Shown: positions 7,612-18,312, counted from the stretch's first letter. The stretch: 64,000 bases of DNA from Desulfobacterales bacterium (GCA_034003325.1 JAVEYW010000019.1:1-64000), one strand, 5' to 3'. Numbers and translations: made by a program. The notes: generated by a model from the letters alone, not told the origin.

Positions 7612-10600
7612 ATGGTTGCTAAACAGTGCTCATTGGGGGTGTGTCTCGGTTCCGCCACCATATCGATGGTACTTCTGGAGACCACCCCGAATCACATAGA
7701 TGAATCCAACAATCCTTCATTACGCCCGCAAATCGTCGGCTCCTGGCGATTGGCGCATGAAGGAAACCCGAAAGAAACACTTTTAAACGCGCTGGCGCAA
7801 GTCAAGATAGAAGAAATAGACCGGATTGCCTGCACCGGCCGGAAATTTCGTGAGCTCATCAACCTTTCGACCATTGCCGAACCGGTGGCGGTCGAGGTTG
7901 CGTACCGGTTTCTAAAACCCGCCGGTGTGAATTGCCCCGCAATCGTGTCCGCGGGCGGCGAGACCTTCATGGTTTATGTATTAAACCGCGCCGGGCAAAT
8001 TGTGAATGTGCTCACCGGAAACCGATGCGCCTCCGGGACGGGCGAATTTTTTGTGCAGCAGTTGCGGCGGCTGAATATTTCCCTGAATGAAGCCGCCGAT
8101 TGGCCGGTCACCGAAAGCCCTTATCAGGTATCCGGCCGATGTTCGGTATTCTGCAAATCCGACTGCACACATGCCACCAACCAGGGCATCGCCAAATCCC
8201 GCGTGGCGGCCGGTCTGTGCCAAATGATGGCCGACCGGGTGACGAGCCTTCTGACCAAGGTGCCCCGCAGGCACATTATGCTCACCGGCGGCACCGTCCA
8301 CAATCAAATGATGCGGGAATACCTCGGCCGCGAAATTGAGGATATCATCGTCCCGGACGCGGCGGATTGCTTTGAAGCGCTGGGCGCGGCGCTCTGGGCG
8401 CTGAAGAATGAGACAACTCCCTTTCCGGGTAAAGCCGCCTTGTTCAACGCCAACCGCACCTCTTTTGCAACGCTTCCCCCCTTGCGCCAATTTAAGGACC
8501 GGGTCACATTCAACACGCTCACAAGGGGGGAAATCCGCGTCGGCGACACCTGTATTCTGGGTCTCGATGTCGGCTCCACCACCACCAAGGCCGTTTTGAT
8601 GCGCGAATCGGACGATGCGATTCTTTCATCCGTTTATCTTCGCACCAACGGTGATCCGGTGGGGGCCGCCCGCAGTTGCTATGCCGATCTTCTGGCGCAG
8701 GTATCCGAAAAAGTGACGGTGGCGCAAATCGCCATCATCGGTCTGGGAGTTTGCGGCTCCGGCAGGCAGATCGCAGGGCTTCACGCATTGACCGACGGGG
8801 TTATCAACGAAATCATCGCGCATGCCGCAGCCGCCGTCTATTTTGACCCCCAGGTCGATACCCTTTTTGAAATCGGCGGGCAGGATGCCAAGTACACGCA
8901 TATCACCAACGGGGTACCTTCCGACTATGCCATGAACGAAGCCTGCTCGGCCGGTACCGGCTCGTTTCTGGAAGAATCGGCGTTTGAAACTCTGGGCATC
9001 GCAATGGCTGAAATCGAATCGATCGCTCTTGCCGGGAATTCTCCGCCCAATTTCAACGATCAGTGTGCCGCCTTTATCGCATCGGACATTAAAACCGCCA
9101 TTCATGAGGGCATCGGTCGCACCGACATTGTGGCCGGTCTCGTGTACTCCATCTGCATGAATTACACAAACCGGGTCAAGGGCAACCGGCCCGTGGGCCG
9201 AAAAATCTTCATGCAGGGCGGGGTCTGCTATAATAAAGCCGTCCCCCTGGCCATGGCCGCATTGGTGGGAAAACCCATCGTGGTGCCGCCCGAGCCCGGC
9301 CTGATGGGCGCGTTCGGCGTGGCCCTGGAAGTCAAAAACCGGATTCGAAACGGGTCGATGCAGGCAGGCTGTTTTGATCTGAAAACCCTGGCGGATCGCT
9401 CCGTTACTTACGGAAAATCGTTTACCTGCAACGGCGGCCGGGAAAAATGCGACCGCCGGTGCACCATCGCGGTGGTGTCCCTGGCGGGAAAACGCTATCC
9501 CTTCGGCGGCGCCTGCAACCGGTATTATAATATGCGCCACCAGATTCACCGCGCCAACGAATCCGTCAATCTCGTGCGCGCGCGACAGCATCTCGTGTTT
9601 GCGGAAATCGATTCATGTGCAAAACCGCCCGGCCAAACCATCGCGCTTAACCGCAGTTTCATGGTGAACACCTATTATCCATTTTATGCCGCTTTTTTCA
9701 ATGAATTGGGGCTATCGGTAATGCTTCCCGACACAGCCTCCCGGGAAGGCATTGACCGGCGCGGATCCGCCTTTTGCTATCCCGGAGAGCTGGCCCACGG
9801 TTTTTTTCACACGCTGTTGGCCGAAACACCAACGCCCGACTTTATTTTTCTTCCCCACTTCAAATCATTCCCTTCCGGAAACGGCGATTCAAGCAGCCAG
9901 GTCTGCCCCTTTGTTCAGGGCGAGACCTATTATCTGAAAACAGCCTTTCGAAACGACATCGAAAAACTGGAGCAGCAGGGCATGCGCATCCTTTCTCCGG
10001 TTCTCGATATGGCCAAGGGGCTTGATGCGGCCAATTCCGAAATGCTGAAAGTAGCCGCCACCCTGGGGCGAAGCCGCCACCACGGCCAACTCGCATTTCA
10101 AAAAGCGCTCGCCGCGCAGCAACGGTTTCATTCTGAGTTAAAAGCACTCGGACGCCGGCTGCTCTCGGATCTGGAAGCAACCCCCGGAAAAAGCGCCGTG
10201 GTCCTTTTCGGCCGCGCCTATAATGCCTTTGCGCCCGAAGCCCATATGAGTATCCCCGATAAATTTGCTTCTAGAGGCATCCCGGTGATTCCCTTTGACG
10301 CCCTGCCCTTTGAAGCGGAACCGGCCAAACGGCATATGTATTGGGGTACCGGCCGGCAATTGTTGCAGGCGGCCCGGCTGGTCTGGAAACATCCGCAGCT
10401 TTTCGGCGTGTACGTCACTAATTTCTCCTGCGGCCCGGATTCTTTTCTTATCGGCTATTTCCGGGAGATCATGGGGCAAAAGCCCGCCTTGACCCTGGAG
10501 CTGGACAGTCACACGGCCGATGCCGGACTGGAAACCCGGGTGGAAGCGTTTCTGGATATCGTGGCGGCTTATTCCCACAAGCCGGTTGCGCCCGCTGAAA

Positions 10601-12039
10601 ACACCCAAACAGTCAAATGGGTCGAACCCACGTTCTTTTTCGGCAATGGCGTGCCCATGGTCATGACCGCATCGGGAGAAAAATTATCCTGCCTGAACCC
10701 GCGAGTGACCCTGCTCATTCCGTCGATGGGCCAACTGGCCACCCAGGCGCTTGCGGCCGCATTTCGGGGCAGCGGGTTTAACGCCGTCGCGCACCCGCCG
10801 GCGGATGAAGCGGTCCTGAAATTGGGCCGGGCCAACACGACCTGCAAGGAATGCCTGCCGTTGATTCTGACCACCGGCAGCCTGCTCAACTACATTCGAA
10901 ACCAAAAACGGTCCGATGAAGTCCTTCTCTATTTCATGGCCACCGCCTCCGGGCCATGCCGATTCGGGCAGTATTATGTCTTCATGGAGGATCTGATTCG
11001 GCGGGAAAAAATATCCAACGTCGCCATGTTCTCCCTGACCGCTGAAAACGGGTACATGGGCTTGAAAAACGGTTCCGAGCTAAGGGGGTGGTGGGCCATC
11101 ATCATATCGGATGTCATGGAGGATATTCGGGCCATGCTGCTGGCCGCCGCGGAAAAGACCGAATTCGCCACGGCGAAATTTGAAGAAATCTGGCAAAATT
11201 TGCTACTTTGGCTGGAAAAAGGCAAATGGGAAGACATTCAAACCGCGCTTTTTGAAGCAGCCCGGCAATTAAAACAGATTCCCTTAAAAAAAGCGCCCGC
11301 CGAAGTGCCCCTGATCGGTCTGGTGGGAGAAATCTTTGTCCGCCGGGACGGGTTGTCCCGGCAATGGCTCACCGAGCATCTGGCGGAAAAGGGGTTCGCC
11401 GCCGTCTGCTCACCGATCGCCGAGTGGCTTCACTATTGTGACTATCTATTCCATCACGACCTGGTCGATAATCCACCCAACGCCATCCAAAAAATCAGAA
11501 GCCGGTTTCGGCGCCATTTTAAAACACGATTTGAGCGCCGAATAAAATCGATATTATCGGAATCCGGGCTGATTCAGGCCCATCCGATTCGTCTGGACCC
11601 GATCATCAATGCCGCCCGGCCGTATTTATCCGCCAACCTGACCGGAGAGGCCGTTCTGACGGTCGGCTCATCGCTGGCGGATGTTGCCGAACGGTTCTGC
11701 GGCATTATTTCCATCGGCCCGTTCGGGTGCATGCCTAGCAGACTTTCAGAGGCGATTCTCTCTGAAATAATGACCGTAACGGATAAGTTGTCGCTCGTCT
11801 CCGGGAACGGGCATCTTCGCGCCGTGTTATCCAATGTCGAGGATTTGCCGTTTTTGGCCGTGGAAAGCGACGGCTCGCCGTTTCCACATCAAATCACCGC
11901 AAAGCTGGAAGCCTTTTGCCTTCGGGCGTTGCGGCTGCACGACCGAATGCGGTCGGTAGCCAGCGAAGGTCCCCTTGGAAACCGTGCCGCGCACTTTTAT
12001 TCAATGCCGAAGAACCGCGCTACCCGAGCAAGACAATAG
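7612..12039 (+). CDS. Giant acyl-CoA dehydratase activase-related protein
   Basis: A 1475-residue protein with two BcrAD/BadFG (ASKHA) ATPase units, at about residues 5-260 and 310-580. The second has the phosphate-binding LGLDVGSTTTKAV and the FEIGGQDAKY...NEACSAGTGSF stretch whose cysteine binds a shared [4Fe-4S] cluster in HgdC-type activators. A DUF2229-like region (about 600-870) and an HgdB-like C-terminal half with several cysteines follow. Archetypes use ATP hydrolysis to push low-potential electrons into 2-hydroxyacyl-CoA dehydratases or benzoyl-CoA reductases. Here activator and partner-like domains are on one chain and no dehydratase genes are near, so the substrate is unknown. SD GAGGAGTTGA. 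The downstream gdpD-like gene starts 9 bases after the stop. Confidence 0.9.
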   Translation: MVAKQCSLGVCLGSATISMVLLETTPNHIDESNNPSLRPQIVGSWRLAHEGNPKETLLNALAQVKIEEIDRIACTGRKFRELINLSTIAEPVAVEVAYRFLKPAGVNCPAIVSAGGETFMVYVLNRAGQIVNVLTGNRCASGTGEFFVQQLRRLNISLNEAADWPVTESPYQVSGRCSVFCKSDCTHATNQGIAKSRVAAGLCQMMADRVTSLLTKVPRRHIMLTGGTVHNQMMREYLGREIEDIIVPDAADCFEALGAALWALKNETTPFPGKAALFNANRTSFATLPPLRQFKDRVTFNTLTRGEIRVGDTCILGLDVGSTTTKAVLMRESDDAILSSVYLRTNGDPVGAARSCYADLLAQVSEKVTVAQIAIIGLGVCGSGRQIAGLHALTDGVINEIIAHAAAAVYFDPQVDTLFEIGGQDAKYTHITNGVPSDYAMNEACSAGTGSFLEESAFETLGIAMAEIESIALAGNSPPNFNDQCAAFIASDIKTAIHEGIGRTDIVAGLVYSICMNYTNRVKGNRPVGRKIFMQGGVCYNKAVPLAMAALVGKPIVVPPEPGLMGAFGVALEVKNRIRNGSMQAGCFDLKTLADRSVTYGKSFTCNGGREKCDRRCTIAVVSLAGKRYPFGGACNRYYNMRHQIHRANESVNLVRARQHLVFAEIDSCAKPPGQTIALNRSFMVNTYYPFYAAFFNELGLSVMLPDTASREGIDRRGSAFCYPGELAHGFFHTLLAETPTPDFIFLPHFKSFPSGNGDSSSQVCPFVQGETYYLKTAFRNDIEKLEQQGMRILSPVLDMAKGLDAANSEMLKVAATLGRSRHHGQLAFQKALAAQQRFHSELKALGRRLLSDLEATPGKSAVVLFGRAYNAFAPEAHMSIPDKFASRGIPVIPFDALPFEAEPAKRHMYWGTGRQLLQAARLVWKHPQLFGVYVTNFSCGPDSFLIGYFREIMGQKPALTLELDSHTADAGLETRVEAFLDIVAAYSHKPVAPAENTQTVKWVEPTFFFGNGVPMVMTASGEKLSCLNPRVTLLIPSMGQLATQALAAAFRGSGFNAVAHPPADEAVLKLGRANTTCKECLPLILTTGSLLNYIRNQKRSDEVLLYFMATASGPCRFGQYYVFMEDLIRREKISNVAMFSLTAENGYMGLKNGSELRGWWAIIISDVMEDIRAMLLAAAEKTEFATAKFEEIWQNLLLWLEKGKWEDIQTALFEAARQLKQIPLKKAPAEVPLIGLVGEIFVRRDGLSRQWLTEHLAEKGFAAVCSPIAEWLHYCDYLFHHDLVDNPPNAIQKIRSRFRRHFKTRFERRIKSILSESGLIQAHPIRLDPIINAARPYLSANLTGEAVLTVGSSLADVAERFCGIISIGPFGCMPSRLSEAILSEIMTVTDKLSLVSGNGHLRAVLSNVEDLPFLAVESDGSPFPHQITAKLEAFCLRALRLHDRMRSVASEGPLGNRAAHFYSMPKNRATRARQ

Positions 12040-12048
12040 GAGAAGCAT

Positions 12049-12852
12049 ATGGCGGTACCGGGTTGGATGGAAAAAGCATTTTACGCTATTTCGGATTTTC
12101 TTTTCGAAAAACTTCCCCGGCCGGCGCCGACCCCTGCCCAACTTAAAACCACGCGGCTGATATCCCATCGCGGCAGTTACGATAATCATCGGGTCTATGA
12201 AAACACCCTGGCGGCATTTGACCGGGTCATGGCAACCGGCATATGGGGAATCGAGTTCGACCTTCGCTGGACCGCCGACAGGCAACCGGTGGTGTTCCAC
12301 GATGCGGACTTAACGCGTCTCTTTGCGGAAAAGACAAGCATCGGAGGTCTGTCTCTCAAAGCGGTAAAAGCAAGATTTCCGATGATCCCGACCCTGGCCG
12401 AGGTGATTCAACGATACGGCGGTCGAATGCACCTGATGGTGGAAATAAAACCGCATGTCCTTCCTGGCCGGCATCTGAATGAAGTTCTTTCGGAGCTGTT
12501 TTCTCCCTTGCAACCCGTCACGGATTTCCATCTACTTTCGCTTTCCCCTCAGCTCTTTTCAGCCGTCACGGCCCTGCCTCGGGAAGCCATGATTCCCATC
12601 GCGGAGACAAATGCCAGCGCCGTTTCAGATCTGGTGCTTCAAAAAGGCTACGGCGGAATGGCCGGGCATTACCTGCTGATTCAAAACGCGGCCCTGAAAA
12701 AACTCACCCGGCATCACCTCCCGGTCGGCACCGGCTTCATTAATTCCAGAAACTGCCTCCATCGGGAAATAACCCGCGGCGTCACCTGGCTTTTTTCGGA
12801 CCGGGCCATAGAACTGCAGCGCTTAATCAGCGTGCCAAGGTCCGTAAAATGA
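12049..12852 (+). CDS. Glycerophosphodiester phosphodiesterase
   Basis: A 267-residue GDPD-family TIM-barrel enzyme that hydrolyses glycerophosphodiesters to glycerol 3-phosphate and an alcohol. The catalytic His-Arg and metal ligands are visible in ISHRGSYDNHRVYENTLAAF (about 43-62), GIEFDLRWTADRQPVVFHD and LMVEIKPHV. No signal peptide, so cytoplasmic. AGGAGAAGCAT precedes the ATG and the gene is probably cotranscribed with the activase. A 69-base piece of this gene is repeated at 17119-17187, in front of intact ftsY. Confidence 0.9.
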   Translation: MAVPGWMEKAFYAISDFLFEKLPRPAPTPAQLKTTRLISHRGSYDNHRVYENTLAAFDRVMATGIWGIEFDLRWTADRQPVVFHDADLTRLFAEKTSIGGLSLKAVKARFPMIPTLAEVIQRYGGRMHLMVEIKPHVLPGRHLNEVLSELFSPLQPVTDFHLLSLSPQLFSAVTALPREAMIPIAETNASAVSDLVLQKGYGGMAGHYLLIQNAALKKLTRHHLPVGTGFINSRNCLHREITRGVTWLFSDRAIELQRLISVPRSVK

Positions 12853-13218
12853 CTCTCCGGTCACCCGGCGCCTGACTCAGATGAGCGCTTTTACAAATTG
12901 CTCGGCGTCAAAATCCTGAAGGTCTTCGATGCTCTCGCCCACACCGATTTAGCGAGGCGGAATATTCATCTCATGACAGATGCTCACCACCACGCCACCC
13001 TTGGCGGTTCCATCCAGCTTGGTCAGGGCCATGGCGGTGACCCCGCAGGCCTCATGAAAAAGCTTTGCCTGAGATACGGCATTTTGCCCCGTGGTGGCAT
13101 CCAGCACCAGGAGAACCTCGTGAGGGGCCGCCGAATCGATTTTGGCAAGCGACCGCTTGATTTTTTTAAGTTCTTCCATGAGGTTGACCTTGGTGTGAAG
13201 GCGTCCGGCCGTGTCGAT
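12849..13218 (-). pseudogene. Duplicated 3' fragment of ftsY
   Basis: This stretch matches 17191-17562, the last 113 codons of ftsY plus the trailer, with a constant offset of 4344 bases over about 360 positions. Divergence is a few percent. It begins abruptly in codon 251 of FtsY and a substitution converts the Tyr codon of the RYIGVGES region to TAA, so it cannot be functional. It marks the left edge of the inserted segment between gdpD and ftsY. Confidence 0.9.
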
Positions 13219-13685
13219 AAAAAAGAATTAGGGAAATTATGATTGTCACCACTACCCTCTCTCTGTGCCCATTCAGGGGGTACAAAACATGGAAAAACAG
13301 GTATTGAGAAAGCGTCGAAAAAAGAGTGATCCATAAAGGCAATTTTGATATTTTAGAAATCAGCCTTTTATTAATGATAATATCGGCAATGCAACCCCAG
13401 GTTGCCCAGCAATTCTCGGTGAAGGGCCGGAATAGCCACTTGCCGGACAGTTTCGGTATCCGCACGGTTGTTTTACCGGGGCGAATATGAAATTATTCAG
13501 TCCAATATGCCCCATTGGAGCATGTAAAACCGGCGAAATACGGACAAAGAGACGCTGCCATTCCAGTTTTGACGTGCGCGCGCCTTTACAATTGAAACAT
13601 CGCGTAAAGATGAGCGTGATTTCGATAAATTAAAGGCAGGAAAGACGGGAAGCACGCGATAATCTCACAACGCCCTTACCATGGA
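13219..13685. other. Non-coding stretch inside the insertion
   Basis: About 470 bases to the right of the ftsY fragment. All frames are broken and no feature I recognise is present. It includes AT-rich segments and looks like decayed DNA at the edge of the inserted block. Confidence 0.4.
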
Positions 13686-13885
13686 CGGATCAGAAAGATA
13701 ATCCAGCAAGTGGTAGAAGTCCCTGAACAGGATAATTCGGAAGGTGCATCGCAATTGATTCCAGAATTCTTTGCGAGAGGAAAACTTTGCGCGGCACCGC
13801 TGATAGGAAGGGTCGCAGAGTTCTATGATTTGATAGACAAAAACAATATCCCCAAGCGCCCCATGGTGATACCTCCTTTTTTAAC
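13686..13885 (-). pseudogene. Frameshifted gene remnant with a strong ribosome binding site
   Basis: Reading leftward, AAAGGAGGTATCACC precedes an ATG at about 13864, but that frame stops after 13 codons. A frame offset by one base continues for about 60 codons, with a helical stretch FWNQLRCTFRIILFRDFYHL and the end DYLSDPSMVRAL. The good start signal joined to the wrong frame suggests a gene broken by an indel next to its start. The family is not recognised; a transposase fragment is possible. Confidence 0.35.
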
Positions 13886-13920
13886 CCAATCGTTGATAGT
13901 CCGGGAAATCATGTCACCCC

Positions 13921-15225
13921 TTAAAAACCGTTCAGGCGAAGGGTTTCTTGAATCTGATCGCGCCATGCGGCGGAAACCCCTGCATCTTCCGCATAGTCCC
14001 GCCAGCGGGAAACAACTTCTATTACCTCGGTGACAATGGCAGCGGCACGTCCCCGCTTCATGGAAGCGGTTTTCGCGCAGGCATTGAAGTCATCCAGCGT
14101 AAAATGATCCCGCTTGCCGTTCATCGTCATCTGGTGCGCGGCGGTCCATTCGCCTGAAGGGTTGAAGCTGTATGTCAGGTCAAAGGCCGGCGAAAGCGAC
14201 CAGTTGCCGGATTTATCCATCAGAAAGGCGATGTTTTTCACATGGTCGTCCTGATTCCTGGAAATGATGTTAAAGGCCATGCGCCGGAACTGCTCTTCGA
14301 CATCACCCATCGCCAGCCCCAGTTGCCGGATGGCAAACAATGCCTGCTCGTAGGCATAGGCTCCGGCCAGATTAAAGTCGAAATGGGCAAGCGCGCCCAG
14401 GGACTGCATGTGCAGTTTCTCCCCGTTTTCAAGCCGGTCAAATCGACGGCTCATGAAATGCCGCCGGTTGTTCTCTTCAAAGAGGCGGCATTCGCTCATG
14501 CTGATGCCGGCATCGGATGCCATGCGAGAATAGGCGTATTCAATGGCGCCATACCCTTTCGGGTCTTCGAGTTCCTTATCCTTGTTGCCGGCAACCCCGT
14601 CAAATTTAAGCAGCCAATACTCAAAGCCTTTGCCCGCCGGAACCTGGCCTGAGCGCACTTCATTGGTCGATGGATTCCAGGCAATTACCGCCTTTGCCCT
14701 GGCACCGCCGGCCGAGGTGCCGACACTCAGAATTTTTTTCAAAGCCTGCTCTTTTCTGGGGGCAGCAAACGATACCTTCAGATTATTGCGATGGGTCAGG
14801 ATTTCAGATGCCAGCGCTACGAGTTTATCAATTTGAACTCGAGAGGCCTTGCGGGTTTTCGGCCCAATGGCGGGCTCAAACTCAAGCGCGCCCATTCCTC
14901 TTTTCCCCGTATAGCAGAGACGCTCGATCGCATTGAAGGATTCCGGTGTCCGACCCTGGGTGGCCAACCAGGCATTGATAAGGGCGTTGCCGAACCGGTC
15001 CGGCAGAGAATCCGCGAGCAACCCGGGAAGCCCGTGAAAAGTCCTCCGCGATAATTCCGGGAATGTGTAAACGCGATCGGAAAGCGGCATGGTCAGCGGT
15101 GCGATTTCAATCCCGCTTTGGGCAAAAGCTGAATCATACTCAAAGGCGGCGGCCTCCCTGCCCTCTTCAAGGGATACCGCACCGATCGTTCGTCTCCAGA
15201 GCTTGACCTCGGCGATCGTGCTCAC
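13921..15225 (-). CDS. hipA: HipA-family serine/threonine kinase toxin
   Basis: A 434-residue HipA-like kinase. In the E. coli system HipA phosphorylates glutamyl-tRNA synthetase and causes persistence. The N-terminal HipA domain (FPELSRRTFHGLPGLLADSLPDRFG, about residues 55-79, given here in outline) precedes the kinase domain. Its catalytic NQDDHVKN is at 324-331 and the metal-binding Asp of SPAFDLTYS at 349, so the enzyme looks active. The gene overlaps hipB by 4 bases, with the antitoxin first, as usual. It is the only intact operon in the block between the duplicated ftsY ends, so it was probably acquired horizontally. Confidence 0.92.
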   Translation of the reverse strand: MSTIAEVKLWRRTIGAVSLEEGREAAAFEYDSAFAQSGIEIAPLTMPLSDRVYTFPELSRRTFHGLPGLLADSLPDRFGNALINAWLATQGRTPESFNAIERLCYTGKRGMGALEFEPAIGPKTRKASRVQIDKLVALASEILTHRNNLKVSFAAPRKEQALKKILSVGTSAGGARAKAVIAWNPSTNEVRSGQVPAGKGFEYWLLKFDGVAGNKDKELEDPKGYGAIEYAYSRMASDAGISMSECRLFEENNRRHFMSRRFDRLENGEKLHMQSLGALAHFDFNLAGAYAYEQALFAIRQLGLAMGDVEEQFRRMAFNIISRNQDDHVKNIAFLMDKSGNWSLSPAFDLTYSFNPSGEWTAAHQMTMNGKRDHFTLDDFNACAKTASMKRGRAAAIVTEVIEVVSRWRDYAEDAGVSAAWRDQIQETLRLNGF

Positions 15226-15572
15226 GAATCATCCCCCCAGGACCAACCTGTTTTGGGTCGCTCCGGGGTCTTGCCGGATGAGGCGCGCTTGCGCTGCTTC
15301 CCTTTGAGTTTGAGCAGCTCCATCGGCCTGGAGCCGGGTTCCGGAACCAGTTGGTCGAGGCCCTGCAGCAGATCCAGTACCCGCAATATTCGAATCAGGC
15401 TCAACGTCTGCGCTGCAGCCCCGGTTTCTATCCGCTCAACCGTTCTTTTGGACACACCGGCCTGTTCGGCCAATTTCGCCTGTGTAAGCTGAAGATCAAG
15501 GCGCCGGCGCGACAGCCGTCTGCCGAGCGCTTCGAGAAGTGCGCCGTCAGACATCAATTTAATATCTTCCAT
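15222..15572 (-). CDS. hipB: HipB-like XRE-family antitoxin
   Basis: A 116-residue DNA-binding antitoxin with an XRE/Cro helix-turn-helix at about residues 20-75 (LTQAKLAEQAGVSKRTVERIE), followed by a basic, probably disordered tail. HipB proteins bind and neutralise HipA and repress their shared operon. The stop overlaps the hipA start by 4 bases. It is somewhat longer than E. coli HipB (88 residues). Confidence 0.88.
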   Translation of the reverse strand: MEDIKLMSDGALLEALGRRLSRRRLDLQLTQAKLAEQAGVSKRTVERIETGAAAQTLSLIRILRVLDLLQGLDQLVPEPGSRPMELLKLKGKQRKRASSGKTPERPKTGWSWGDDS

Positions 15573-15961
15573 AGTCGTCTTTCGTGTCGAAAATTTTATT
15601 ATAAAACCTTTTTTTCGCCTTTTTTGACGAATTAAAAGCTATTTTAATCTCGCCATACATGGCAACGCCCAGCAAACCGGAACAGGTTATACGGGAAAGT
15701 TTAAGGTAAGATGACGTTACCCTCAACATTGTTTTTTTCAATCACAGCGAAAAACGGTTTTAATTACAACCGCACCCCCTTCACAGGTGGGTTCGATGAC
15801 CTTTAACTCTTTCAGGACAACTATCTTCCGGAAATACCCATTTTAAGCTTACATCCAAAAAATAACCTTTACAAAATCATACATAATACTTTACCTTTTG
15901 CTATATATTAGTTGACCTACAGTTGCAATGAACGATAGGTATACTCTTGCTGATAATTCTC
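15573..15961. other. AT-rich region between hipBA and the transposase remnant
   Basis: About 390 AT-rich bases that should contain the hipBA promoter and HipB operator. No clear inverted repeat or gene was identified; a 60-codon leftward frame at 15741 has no supporting features. Confidence 0.4.
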
Positions 15962-16377
15962 ATGGGACAGCCAATACCTGATCCTACGGCCCTCGACGTC
16001 TATCGCCTACGTAATCCACAAGCCAGTGGCTACTACCAATGCGTTCAAAATCATTTTGAAGAATTGGGTCAGCTTTGGGACGATCGATATGCACCTCATT
16101 TTGGATTTTGGCGTCCCCATGTCATGGATGTCATTCGCCGCTATTTGGATTGCGGCGATCTGCATTGTGGATTCGCAAGAGTTAAAAATACGGAATGTGG
16201 TCATGAGTAGTTATTGGCTTTTTCTTGGAAGCGGAAGCATTTTTGTCCTTCCTGCCACCAGAAAAGAGTGGTTGTTGACAAATGTTTTGGATGCGATTCC
16301 CGGGGCCAGCATAGCTGTGCACACTTACGGAGATTTTTTAAATTCCAATCCCCATTTGCACACCATCGTGTCGGACG
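15962..16377 (+). pseudogene. IS91-family transposase remnant
   Basis: The N-terminal zinc-finger part of an IS91/IS801-type rolling-circle transposase is recognisable (ASGYYQCVQNHFEELGQLWD, RYLDCGDLHCGFARVK). The frame meets TAG at 16208 where homologues have an aromatic residue, then continues in frame (LLAFSWKRKHFCPSCHQKRVV). After that it shifts frame and loses sequence, resuming as IPGASIAVHTYGDFLNSNPH. It therefore has a nonsense mutation, a frameshift and a deletion, and ends by fusing to an aldo/keto reductase fragment. Confidence 0.8.
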
Positions 16378-16775
16378 GTTATTCGGCCATTCTTACCAAG
16401 GCCATCCGGGAATGGCCGGTCGATTCCGTCATGATGCCCATAAACCCGGTTGAAGCGGCACTGGGCGGATTCATGGATATGGCTCTCAAGACCGCTTTGG
16501 AAAAAAATATTGCCGTGATTGGAATCAAAGTCCTTGGCAGCTCCCATTACATTGCCCCGGATGCGGGTATGACACCACCTGGTGTACTGAATCGCTTCGC
16601 CCTGTCCCAAGCCATCACGGTTGCCATCGTCGGCTGTTCCAATGTGTATCACGTCCGAACCCTCTCCGCAGCCGGCCGGAATTTCAGCCCGCTCAGTGTG
16701 CGGGAACAACAGGACATCGTGGGCCTCTATAATGCTCAAGCCAAACAGCTGGCTTTTTATAGAGGCGTTCTTTAA
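16378..16775 (+). pseudogene. C-terminal fragment of an aldo/keto reductase
   Basis: About 130 residues that match the C-terminal half of an aldo/keto reductase barrel: VDSVMMPINPVEA, KNIAVIGIKVLGSSHYI and the cofactor-binding ITVAIVGCSNVYHV. There is no N-terminal half with the catalytic Tyr and Lys, and the frame runs straight in from the transposase remnant. The fragment was probably placed here by deletion or by IS91-type one-ended transposition. A good SD (GGAAAGGAGTTTTACTG) follows for the next small gene. Confidence 0.75.
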
Positions 16776-16800
16776 ACAAGGCTGGAAAGGAGTTTTACTG

Positions 16801-17111
16801 ATGGCAAAACCAAACCAGAACGATAATTTCCTTTCAAATTTTACTCAATTTATATCTTTTCTCAAAAATCTTTGGGGTGCACTTGCAGGTATATCAATGT
16901 TTTTCCTCTTTCGAATATATTTTTAAAAATGATTCCGATACGCAACACTCAGGATGATCCTGCTGGCGCGTGGTCTTATGTCTCTGCGGGATTAATTACT
17001 TCTCTTACCACGTTAGTCCTTTACTTCGTCTTATTGTGGACCTATGGGCAACGTTATCATGAAACTTATAGATTTCTAACGGAAACCATGGCAAAGACAC
17101 CCCGAAACTAA
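16801..17111 (+). pseudogene. Frameshifted small membrane protein
   Basis: The ATG at 16801 has an excellent SD and opens MAKPNQNDNFLSNFTQFISF...ALAGISMFF, ending at 16926 after 41 codons. A neighbouring frame (stop at 17111) continues with a second membrane segment (GLITSLTTLVLYFVLLW). The switch is near the TTTTTCC run at about 16900. Joined, they give about 103 residues with two membrane helices. Family unknown. It may be a pseudogene or a short 41-residue protein. Confidence 0.45.
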
Positions 17112-17118
17112 TCTTAAA

Positions 17119-17187
17119 AAAGATTCCCGATGATCCCGACCCCGGCCGAGGTGATTCAACGATACGGCGGCCGAATGCACCTGATGT
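17119..17187 (+). repeat. Duplicated internal fragment of the gdpD-like gene
   Basis: This stretch repeats about 12371-12439 of the glycerophosphodiesterase gene (GATGATCCCGACC... through GCACCTGATG) with about three mismatches. It then jumps to sequence matching the region after the gdpD stop. About 404 bases of the original gene are missing relative to the first copy. It marks the right edge of the inserted segment. Confidence 0.85.
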
Positions 17188-17220
17188 AAGATGACCCTTG
17201 CCGGTCACCCGGCGCCTGAC

Positions 17221-18312
<1,092 letters not shown>

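Noticed and set aside
13710..14033. 107-codon rightward frame upstream of hipA's 3' end
   Set aside because: It overlaps hipA on the other strand and has no ribosome binding site; its leftward reading fits a gene remnant better.
15559..15741. 60-codon leftward frame upstream of hipB
   Set aside because: AT-rich, no start signal; it overlaps the hipB start and probably the operator region.
16208..16210. In-frame TAG in the transposase remnant as pyrrolysine
   Set aside because: The same gene has a frameshift and a deletion just after, so a nonsense mutation in a dead gene is the simpler reading.
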